Assembly (NCBI GenBank): GCA_030621275.1
Contig: JAUXHY010000107.1
Location: forward strand, 1 to 5,513
Direction: 5' to 3'
Length of the DNA stretch: 5,513 bases
Source of the DNA: a bacterium
GTDB lineage: Bacteria > Fidelibacterota > Marinisomatia > Marinisomatales > JAHJCW01
Shown here: piece after piece, positions 1-5,230 of the stretch
Numbering within the stretch: the first letter of the stretch is position 1
Layout: every line of letters starts with the position of its first letter
Notes under the pieces: model-generated
The model's database searches: none
Told to the model about the DNA's origin: nothing
Seen by the model: only the letters and a program-made list of their open reading frames with translations
Program-made: the position numbers and the translations under genes

Positions 1-2099
1 GACGGGAAATCATCGGCAATACCATGCACACCATTAATTAATTCTAATGAGTCTTGCAATGCCAATGCCGCATTTTTTATATTAGCTAAATATTTGCCTT
101 GTACTTTTATAGATACATCTTTGCCAACCGGCGGACCTCCCGAAATTTCCTCAAACTCAACCGAAGTAGGTCCACTAATATTTTTTACCTTTTCTTGCAT
201 CATTTTCATTAGATCTTTTGTAGCTACTGTTCGAGTTTCACCAGGAACTAATTGGAATAGAATTTGTGCGACATTCTTTTTTACAAGCCATTCTTCGTTG
301 GCTTGTAACAAACCGACATTGGTAATAATATGTTCAATTGGCTCTTGAGGTAGTTCTTTTGCTACTTCCTCGAACTTTGTAACAATGCGATTCGTTTCTT
401 CTAAACTAGTACCTTCAGGTAATTTCAATAAGACTTTAAATTGATCAAAATCTTCTTCACCAAACATTTCTACACCAACTAACGGTATGACACCAAAAGA
501 AAGAATAAGGATTACTACTAACGCACCAATGACATAGTATCTTTTTCTTAATACTTTGAATAATAATTTGCGATAACTTTTTCGAAGACGGATGAAGAAT
601 TTTCTGTCACCCTTTTTGTGTTCCTTTGATTTTAATGTCCAATCTGCATAATGGGATGGTAATAAAAAGAACGCTTCAAACAGTGATGCTAATAGCGCTA
701 ATGAGAAAACTAGCGGAACAATTCTCATAAATTTACCCATAATGCCGGTAAGTAAAATAAGCGGTAAGAAAGCTGCGATGTTTGTCCCAATTGATGATAA
801 AATTGGTGATACAACCTCCTTAGTCCCTAGAATCGCAGAATCAACGGAATTATGTCCCAATAAACGGTAACGATGACAATTTTCAATTACTATAATTGCA
901 TCGTCAACAATAATACCCAAAACCATTACCAGTGCAAAAAGCGTGCTTCCATTCAATGAATAACCGGTCATTTTCATAAAAATAAATGTAATAAAAAATG
1001 AAATAGGTATTCCTAAAGAAGCTAATAAGGCATTTCGTTTTCCAAGAAAAATATATAATACAAGAATTATAATCAACATACCAATTAAGGCATTGTTTCG
1101 TAGAACATTAAGTACTTGATTAATATAGATGGAATTATCCATCGTATAGCTAAAAGAAACTCCGTCCGGTACTTTAATTCTAAATTTGTCAACGACCAAT
1201 TTGATTTCATCAATAGCATCGAGCGAGTTGGCTTCACTCTTTTTCGAGAGTGAAAAAGTAATAGATTGTTTGCCATCTAAGCGCGAGTATATTTGCATCT
1301 CTTCGCGTGTGTCTTTAACAGTAGCAATGTCCTTAACTTTAATAAATTCACCGGCAGGAGATTTACGGATAATTGTATTGCCTATTTCTTCTATAGATTG
1401 AAATTCGCCAATTGATCGAATTAAATATTCAGTTTTACCAACCGAGATATTTCCACCCGGAATATTCAAATTTCTTATCTTCAGGACCATTGCAATTTCA
1501 TCAAATGAAATATGATAGGAATTGAGTTTTGCCGGATCAACTTCAATCCATATTTCTCTTTCCGCTAAGCCTGAAACTTGCACCTGCGCAATTCCGGGGA
1601 GATCGATTAATTCTTTTTCTAATTCATCAGCAATTTTGAATGCATTTTCTTCAGGAATAGAAAATGTCAAATTAATGGTAATTACCGGTGCAAAATCGCT
1701 GCTACTGAAATCGTCAACGATAGGGTCCTCTGCATCTTCGGGAAGGACAACTTTATCAATTTCTGTTTTTAATGCAGACAATTTCTCACGGAATTCACTT
1801 TGCGACATATCTTCAAATTTTACCAGTATAAACCCAAATCCCTCGCCGCCAGTTGACTGAATTTCCGATATATTTTCAATATCTTTAATTTCATCTTCAA
1901 TTGGATCAACAATCAGATTCTCGGTTTCGGTTGGAGCGGCGCCGGGATATATTACCGTTATAAAAATCCAGTTAAAATCAACATTTGGATTTAATTCCCT
2001 GGGTAATTGTAATAATGATAGTCCACCAAAAGCGAAGAGACCTATCATTAACATATTTACTAAGACAGAGTTTTTTACAGAAAATTTTGCAATATTCAT
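1..2099 (-). CDS. RND-family efflux transporter, inner-membrane pump subunit (AcrB-like), C-terminus beyond window
   Basis: This is the proton-driven inner-membrane pump of a tripartite efflux complex. My reading of the minus strand gives 699 uninterrupted codons, and the frame is still open at the left edge. AcrB-type pumps have about 1040 residues, so roughly the last third is missing. The N-terminal helix (about 10-30) is followed by the classic porter start with PGA at 52-54. Helices at about 335-352, 358-377, 386-405, 431-452 and 458-480 form the first membrane bundle, and a seventh lies at about 521-542. The helix-4 proton-relay pair Asp399-Asp400 is present in GIIVDDAIIVIEN, matching the AcrB Asp407/Asp408 pair. 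This favours the multidrug (HAE) type over the CusA/CzcA metal type. An LLPSHY motif closes helix 6, and GGPPVGKDV (654-662) matches the second porter half. The ATG at 2099 has AAAGG upstream with 8-nt spacing. The substrate cannot be told from sequence. It lies last in the operon, 135 nt after the adaptor gene. Confidence 0.95.
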   Translation of the reverse strand, partial: MNIAKFSVKNSVLVNMLMIGLFAFGGLSLLQLPRELNPNVDFNWIFITVIYPGAAPTETENLIVDPIEDEIKDIENISEIQSTGGEGFGFILVKFEDMSQSEFREKLSALKTEIDKVVLPEDAEDPIVDDFSSSDFAPVITINLTFSIPEENAFKIADELEKELIDLPGIAQVQVSGLAEREIWIEVDPAKLNSYHISFDEIAMVLKIRNLNIPGGNISVGKTEYLIRSIGEFQSIEEIGNTIIRKSPAGEFIKVKDIATVKDTREEMQIYSRLDGKQSITFSLSKKSEANSLDAIDEIKLVVDKFRIKVPDGVSFSYTMDNSIYINQVLNVLRNNALIGMLIIILVLYIFLGKRNALLASLGIPISFFITFIFMKMTGYSLNGSTLFALVMVLGIIVDDAIIVIENCHRYRLLGHNSVDSAILGTKEVVSPILSSIGTNIAAFLPLILLTGIMGKFMRIVPLVFSLALLASLFEAFFLLPSHYADWTLKSKEHKKGDRKFFIRLRKSYRKLLFKVLRKRYYVIGALVVILILSFGVIPLVGVEMFGEEDFDQFKVLLKLPEGTSLEETNRIVTKFEEVAKELPQEPIEHIITNVGLLQANEEWLVKKNVAQILFQLVPGETRTVATKDLMKMMQEKVKNISGPTSVEFEEISGGPPVGKDVSIKVQGKYLANIKNAALALQDSLELINGVHGIADDFP

Positions 2100-2136
2100 T
2101 TAATATACCTTTATTTACAATGAATTTATATTTACA

Positions 2137-2163
2137 ACGAAGTAAACGAAATGAACGAAAAAA
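2137..2163. repeat. Three tandem 9-nt units starting ACGAA
   Basis: On the plus strand the units ACGAAGTAA, ACGAAATGA and ACGAAAAAA follow one another with exact 9-nt phase. The first five bases are identical in all three, and the last four drift. The function is unknown. The series lies in the untranslated gap upstream of the pump gene. Confidence 0.5.
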
Positions 2164-2200
2164 TATAAAAGCGTGAAACGTAAATATTTAAAACGTGAAC

Positions 2201-2231
2201 TGTTGACTGCCATTGCCACTGTTACTGCCAC
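2201..2231. repeat. Degenerate hexamer array (TGCCAC/TGTTAC type)
   Basis: Reading the plus strand gives five units in a row: TGTTGAC (one extra base), TGCCAT, TGCCAC, TGTTAC and TGCCAC. Seen another way, ACTGTTGACTGCC (2199-2211) and ACTGTTACTGCC (2218-2229) are near-identical direct repeats. The array starts 3 nt after the adaptor stop codon in the direction of transcription and is not translated in the operon frame. It may be a dispersed intergenic repeat or a degenerate tandem repeat. Confidence 0.6.
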
Positions 2232-2234
2232 TCG

Positions 2235-3350
2235 TTAGTTAACAGTTTCAATAAAAACCGATGTTTTTTCACCAAGGTTTTTCATTCCTACTACTACAAT
2301 AGTATCCCCCTCGATTAGACCGGAATTAACGATTGTATTATTGCCTAAAGATTGACCAATATCAATTTTGTACAATTCAGCGAGATTATTTTTCACTTTA
2401 TAGATAAAGTGATCACCATTTTTTGTTACTAAAGCATAATTTGGAACAGACAATAGTTTTTCCTTGTTACTGATGTCTAATTCTATGCTGGCTGTCATTC
2501 CTGCGCGAATTTCAATTTCTGATGTATTCGGAACATATATTTCTGCTTTAAAGGTCCCTGTTTGCTCATTAGCTTGCGGTGAAATATATTGGACTATTCC
2601 GTTAAAATTTTGATTATTCAAGGCAGATATCTGAACGTTCGCTTGTGAACCGATTTTAACGTAATTGACCATATCCTGACTAATCCCAATTTCAATCTTT
2701 AGGATACTCAAATCAACAACTCTGTAGATAGGCAAACCGATATTAACCATTGTCCCTAATTCAATATGTTTTCTTGAAATGATGCCTGAAATCGGTGACT
2801 TTATTCTAGTGTTATTATAATTTTTTTCCAATAAACTTAAATTTGCAATTGTGGACAGTTGATTAGCTTCGGCATTTTTCACAGCTAGAACTGAATTCTC
2901 ATAGGCAATTTTAGAAATATCGTTATTATCGAATAGGATGTTATCACTTTCAAGATTTAATTGAGCAATTTTTAAGCTGTTGTCTGCTGAAAGCTTTTGT
3001 GCTTGAGCTTGTTGAAACTGATTATACGGTACTTCATCATCGATTAATGCCAAAACGTCTTTTGTAGAAACTACTTGTCCTAATTTTTTGTTAATCTTTT
3101 GTACCTTTCCAGATACCTCGGATATTATGTCAACTGAACGAGATGGAGCTAATACTCCGGTAAACGGAATTGTTGCTTCAAGATTTTGTTTTGAGGCTAC
3201 TATTACTTCAACAGGTACAACCTTGATTTCACTTGAGGTTGATTCAATATTGGGAGCAACTTCCTTATTATTATTATTATTATTTCCACAAGACATTATA
3301 GACAGCAAAAATAGGACTAAAATGATTTTTGAAAATTTTTTGTATTTCAT
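2235..3350 (-). CDS. RND efflux periplasmic adaptor subunit (HlyD/AcrA-type membrane fusion protein), lipoprotein
   Basis: This adaptor links the inner-membrane pump to the outer-membrane channel in the periplasm. From the chosen start the protein has 371 residues, the usual length. A basic N-terminus and hydrophobic stretch end in the lipobox LSIMSC, giving a lipidated Cys21, followed by six asparagines. The two halves of the lipoyl-like domain are at about 64-103 (VSGKVQKINKKLGQVV) and 180-211 (KSPISGIISRKHIELGTMV). Between them lies an alpha-hairpin (about 108-178) that would contact the TolC-like channel. A beta-barrel (about 215-295) and a membrane-proximal domain (about 296-371, starting LLSVPNYALV) follow. 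An in-frame ATG four codons upstream (3362) would give 375 residues. That start has no ribosome-binding site, whereas GGAG lies 6 nt before the ATG at 3350, so 3350 is preferred. The gene begins 21 nt after the TolC-like gene ends. Confidence 0.95.
   Translation of the reverse strand: MKYKKFSKIILVLFLLSIMSCGNNNNNNKEVAPNIESTSSEIKVVPVEVIVASKQNLEATIPFTGVLAPSRSVDIISEVSGKVQKINKKLGQVVSTKDVLALIDDEVPYNQFQQAQAQKLSADNSLKIAQLNLESDNILFDNNDISKIAYENSVLAVKNAEANQLSTIANLSLLEKNYNNTRIKSPISGIISRKHIELGTMVNIGLPIYRVVDLSILKIEIGISQDMVNYVKIGSQANVQISALNNQNFNGIVQYISPQANEQTGTFKAEIYVPNTSEIEIRAGMTASIELDISNKEKLLSVPNYALVTKNGDHFIYKVKNNLAELYKIDIGQSLGNNTIVNSGLIEGDTIVVVGMKNLGEKTSVFIETVN
3267..3284 (-). repeat. In-frame AAT trinucleotide repeat (six copies) coding poly-Asn
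   Basis: Six identical AAT codons follow directly after Cys21-Gly22 of the adaptor. The resulting Asn run is a flexible linker between the lipid anchor and the folded protein. Length changes by whole units would keep the frame, so this could vary between strains without killing the gene. Confidence 0.85.
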
Positions 3351-3356
3351 AATAAA

Positions 3357-3360
3357 CTCC
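3357..3360 (-). promoter_or_regulatory. Ribosome-binding site that fixes the adaptor start at 3350
   Basis: GGAG on the minus strand sits 6 nt before the ATG at 3350-3348. It overlaps the alternative upstream ATG at 3362-3360, which itself is preceded only by AT-rich sequence without a Shine-Dalgarno match. The downstream start also gives a standard short lipoprotein signal. Confidence 0.75.
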
Positions 3361-3371
3361 ATAAAAATTAA

Positions 3372-4796
3372 TTAATCAGTTATCACAACTTTATCAAGTT
3401 TGCCAAGCAAATAATTTAGCTCAATGATAGCTGAAATAAAGTCATATCTATTAGTGATATCTGTCAATTCGTTATTTTGTAAGGCAAGTTTTGTATTGAT
3501 AAAATCGATATTTGAGATCAAACCACGTTCTTTTTGTTGCTCAATTATTCTATAATTATTTTGCGAATATTTTACATTTAGTTTAGATAATTCACATTGT
3601 GTTTTTAAATTAATAATTTTATTAGCGGTTTCTGACAGAATAAAACGAATATTATCCATTTGATTATGATGATTCTCTTTACTTTGTTGATAGTCATAGT
3701 AAGAAGATTTCACGTTTGAAAAGTTTTGGAAACTGGTAAACAAAGGGATCGATAGGTTAATCATATATGTCTTAGGTGAGTAGTCATCCAATTCCAATGT
3801 GTTGTTTTCTCGCCAAGCATGTGTATAAAGCAAGCTCACGTTCGGTAAATATGAAGAATAGGTATTTTTATAAAGCAGCTTACTCAATTTGGTACTTGAT
3901 TGTGATGCTGCAACCGCTGCATTTGTTTTTATTAATTCATTATCGGAAAACTTAATCATTTGCAAAATTTCGTTATTTGATAAGTTGGAAAATTTATCTG
4001 CTTCATTTAATATATTGATTGGTATTGTTGATTCCACTTCAAAATCGGTAAACATATCCATATCAATTAAATTGGTTAATACCGCTTTAGTGGTACGTAA
4101 TATTGATTCTGTATTTATCAAAGAAGACTGTTGAGTTTGATAATCAATTTTCCAGAATAATAACTCATTTTCTGAATAACGACCAGCTAACTGTTGTCTC
4201 TCAGCCTTTTCATAATTCAATCTTGCTAAATTTGTAAAATCTTTTTGTAATTGCAATAGGTCTTCACTCTTTAGCACTGATAGATAACTATTAATTACTT
4301 GAAACAATATGTTATTTTTAGTGGATTCGTTCATTTTTTGAGCAGTATTCTTACCTGCATTAGCGATGCGTAATCCGTTGAGAAGCACTCCATTGAAAAT
4401 CGGCATTGATACATCTATGGCAGTATAGTATGATTCCTGAAAAACAGTCTGTGGCATTTCTGCTTGCATTTCGGGAGGCATATAACTTCTAAAATCTCTT
4501 TCTCTTAAAGTTTGATCATCTATATGCATATAACTAGAACTAAGATTAGCAGTAGGAAGGAATTGTGTCCAAGCTCGGTATCTGTCCCATTTTGCTTTTT
4601 GCAGTCCGTAATAACTCGATTTAAGTTGATTATTCTCCGCCAAAGCACGGGATATTGAACCTTGTAACGTTAAATATATTTTATTGTCAGGATTTTGTGA
4701 AAATCCCATAGATATTAATATAAAAACCAGAAATAAAATATTTCCAAATGATTTCCGATAAGATTTTTGAAATTTATTATTTATATAAAAGAACAT
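3372..4796 (-). CDS. TolC-family outer-membrane efflux channel protein
   Basis: This is the outer-membrane exit duct of the tripartite pump: family members trimerise into a beta-barrel plus a long periplasmic alpha-helical tunnel. The protein has 474 residues, typical for the family. A signal peptide (hydrophobic core about 19-31, likely cleavage after GFS at 33, leaving Gln34) is followed by two structural repeats. Repeat 1 contains FLPTANLSSSY (80-90) and MPIFNG (131-136). Repeat 2 contains YLPNVSLLY (316-324) and SIPLFTSFQN (349-358). Both show the usual Leu-Pro and Pro-[IL]-Phe landmarks at strand and helix boundaries. The C-terminal helix ends in the familiar pattern GLISNIDFINTKLALQNNEL (425-444) and LNYLLGKL (460-467). 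The start at 4796 has AGGAG with 7-nt spacing. The gene lies 34 nt after the AbrB-like gene and 21 nt before the adaptor, so co-transcription is likely. Confidence 0.95.
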   Translation of the reverse strand: MFFYINNKFQKSYRKSFGNILFLVFILISMGFSQNPDNKIYLTLQGSISRALAENNQLKSSYYGLQKAKWDRYRAWTQFLPTANLSSSYMHIDDQTLRERDFRSYMPPEMQAEMPQTVFQESYYTAIDVSMPIFNGVLLNGLRIANAGKNTAQKMNESTKNNILFQVINSYLSVLKSEDLLQLQKDFTNLARLNYEKAERQQLAGRYSENELLFWKIDYQTQQSSLINTESILRTTKAVLTNLIDMDMFTDFEVESTIPINILNEADKFSNLSNNEILQMIKFSDNELIKTNAAVAASQSSTKLSKLLYKNTYSSYLPNVSLLYTHAWRENNTLELDDYSPKTYMINLSIPLFTSFQNFSNVKSSYYDYQQSKENHHNQMDNIRFILSETANKIINLKTQCELSKLNVKYSQNNYRIIEQQKERGLISNIDFINTKLALQNNELTDITNRYDFISAIIELNYLLGKLDKVVITD

Positions 4797-4803
4797 TCAT
4801 TAT

Positions 4804-4808
4804 CTCCT
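4804..4808 (-). promoter_or_regulatory. Ribosome-binding site of the TolC-like gene
   Basis: AGGAG on the minus strand stands 7 nt before the ATG at 4796. A second ATG at 4800 is only 3 nt from it and opens a different frame that stops after seven codons, so 4796 is the gene start. Confidence 0.8.
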
Positions 4809-4830
4809 AAACAAAATCTTAACAATAATT

Positions 4831-5049
4831 TTAATCGTGGCCAATACTTGTGAGTATTTTTGTTGCAAAGTGTTTCATTAAATCCGCCTTAACGATTGCA
4901 ATTCCTTTTCTTTCATCGCCTAAAATAAGTAAAGTATCCCCCGGATTAATATTGAAAATGTCCCGGGCTTTTTTGGGGATAACAATCTGTCCCCTTTCAC
5001 CTACTTTAACAGTTCCAAATATGTGTTTTTCTTTTTCAAATTTAGTCAT
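4831..5049 (-). CDS. AbrB/SpoVT-fold (SpoVT-AbrB domain) DNA-binding protein, probable regulator of the efflux operon
   Basis: This is a 72-residue protein that is almost entirely one SpoVT-AbrB swapped-hairpin domain (about 11-57). The signature is clear: GTVKVGERGQIVIPKKARD (12-30), then INPGDTLLILGDERKGIAIV (34-53). Members of this fold dimerise and bind AT-rich DNA, as AbrB and SpoVT transition-state regulators and as MazE-type antitoxins. No toxin gene adjoins it. The next gene, 34 nt on, is the TolC-like channel, so a role as a local transcriptional regulator, perhaps autoregulatory, is the better reading (inference). The C-terminal 15 residues after the domain are short and carry no known effector domain. 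The ATG at 5049 has a weak GAGA at 7-nt spacing, and an in-frame TGA at 5061-5059 rules out a longer start. It is the first gene of the operon, facing the divergent control region. Confidence 0.9.
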   Translation of the reverse strand: MTKFEKEKHIFGTVKVGERGQIVIPKKARDIFNINPGDTLLILGDERKGIAIVKADLMKHFATKILTSIGHD

Positions 5050-5059
5050 TATTATATCT

Positions 5060-5086
5060 CATATTATTCATATTTATCATATTAGT
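5060..5086. repeat. Three tandem 9-bp near-repeats, CATATTATT/CATATTTAT/CATATTAGT
   Basis: Three back-to-back units on the plus strand share CATATT and then vary. They lie 11-37 nt upstream of the AbrB-like gene start, in its probable untranslated leader. On the minus strand they place three ATG triplets 9 nt apart, all out of frame with the gene. They could be stacked operator sites or chance in AT-rich DNA. Confidence 0.45.
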
Positions 5087-5116
5087 ATGAAATAAAATTA
5101 TGGACGGAAATTTCAT
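5087..5116. promoter_or_regulatory. 7-bp inverted repeat bracketing a candidate promoter -10
   Basis: ATGAAAT (5087-5093) and ATTTCAT (5110-5116) are perfect inverted copies 16 nt apart (centres 23 bp apart, about two helical turns). The candidate -10 of the efflux operon lies between the arms, so a dimeric repressor bound here would cover it. This is a possible operator, with no direct evidence of which protein binds. Confidence 0.35.
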
Positions 5117-5126
5117 TATCCAACAA
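5093..5126 (-). promoter_or_regulatory. Candidate promoter of the AbrB-TolC-adaptor-pump operon
   Basis: On the minus strand, TTGTTG (5126-5121) is followed after 18 nt by CATAAT (5102-5097), a reasonable sigma70-like pair. Alternatively, TAATTTTA (5100-5093) with the same upstream TTG resembles the Bacteroidota TTG...TAnnTTTG promoter, missing only the last G. The match is modest, and AT-rich DNA produces such matches easily. Confidence 0.35.
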
Positions 5127-5145
5127 AATAATTGTAAATTTTACT

Positions 5146-5206
5146 AATATTATTGAGTAATCTTTAATAGATATAGTTGTCAAAAAAAAATATACTCAAT
5201 AATATT
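5146..5206. repeat. Perfect 14-bp inverted repeat in the divergent region
   Basis: AATATTATTGAGTA (5146-5159) and TACTCAATAATATT (5193-5206) are exact reverse complements separated by 33 nt. The right arm ends 7 nt before the AAGGAG of the lipoprotein gene (5213-5218). The pair may be two operator half-sites or, if transcribed, a long-loop hairpin in the leader. No U-run follows the stem on either strand, so it is not a standard terminator. Confidence 0.8.
5177..5205 (+). promoter_or_regulatory. Candidate promoter of the lipoprotein gene
   Basis: TTGTCA (5177-5182) matches five of six bases of a -35 box. After 17 nt, TAATAT (5200-5205) gives a weak -10 match (four of six). Transcription would start near 5212, just before the AAGGAG ribosome-binding site, giving a very short leader. 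The -10 would lie inside the right arm of the 14-bp inverted repeat, consistent with an operator there. Confidence 0.3.
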
Positions 5207-5230
5207 TATTATAAGGAGAGAAACAATACA

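Larger units (their letters stand above)
2100..2234. other. Repeat-rich intercistronic gap between adaptor and pump genes
   Basis: This is the only long gap inside the operon (135 nt; the other two are 34 and 21 nt). I see no gene in it. It carries the ribosome-binding site of the pump gene at its left end (AAAGG at 2108-2112, minus strand). The rest is mostly short repeated words: a 9-bp direct repeat TATTTACAA (2112-2120 and 2129-2137), a 9-nt-period ACGAA series, two CGTGAA words (2172-2177 and 2194-2199) and a hexamer array. Half of it is GC-richer than its surroundings. No convincing terminator or promoter was found. Confidence 0.6.
5050..5230. promoter_or_regulatory. Divergent intergenic control region
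   Basis: These 181 nt separate the minus-strand efflux operon from the plus-strand lipoprotein gene, so both promoters must lie here or close by. The region is very AT-rich. It carries a 14-bp perfect inverted repeat, a 7-bp inverted repeat, three tandem 9-bp near-repeats and a run of nine A (5182-5190). Binding by the AbrB-like protein is plausible because that family favours AT-rich DNA, but this is inference. Confidence 0.7.

Noticed and set aside
94..348. Open plus-strand frame of 84 codons
   Set aside because: It lies antisense inside the RND pump gene, whose motifs are unmistakable, and has no family features.
1186..1860. Plus-strand open frames at 1186-1401 and 1522-1860, and a short minus frame at 1085-1276
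   Set aside because: All overlap the porter domain of the pump gene in other frames. Their serine-rich or random composition is that of shadow frames.
1985..2176. Plus-strand 63-codon frame spanning the start of the pump gene and the gap
   Set aside because: It is antisense to the pump N-terminus, has no recognisable domain and runs into the repeat-rich gap.
2201..2231. CRISPR-like repeat array
   Set aside because: The units are only 6 nt with no spacers between them, so this is a simple degenerate tandem repeat.
3088..3375. Plus-strand 95-codon frame
   Set aside because: It is antisense to the adaptor N-terminus. Its leucine run is only the AAT repeat read from the other strand.
3889..4134. 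Plus-strand 81-codon frame
   Set aside because: It is antisense within the TolC-like gene, with no motif and no supporting context.
4777..4800. Seven-codon minus-strand frame starting at the ATG at 4800
   Set aside because: It is only 3 nt from the AGGAG, overlaps the better-spaced TolC-like start at 4796 and ends at once. It is most likely chance.
4831..5049. MazE-type antitoxin of a toxin-antitoxin pair
   Set aside because: The fold fits, but no small toxin gene lies next to it: its downstream neighbour is the TolC-like gene and its upstream neighbour is divergent.
4850..5095. Plus-strand 81-codon frame
   Set aside because: It is the antisense shadow of the AbrB-like gene, whose SpoVT-AbrB signature is clear.
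5146..5206. Bidirectional intrinsic terminator from the 14-bp inverted repeat
   Set aside because: The loop is 33 nt, the stem is AT-rich, no U-run follows on either strand, and it lies upstream of both flanking genes rather than downstream.
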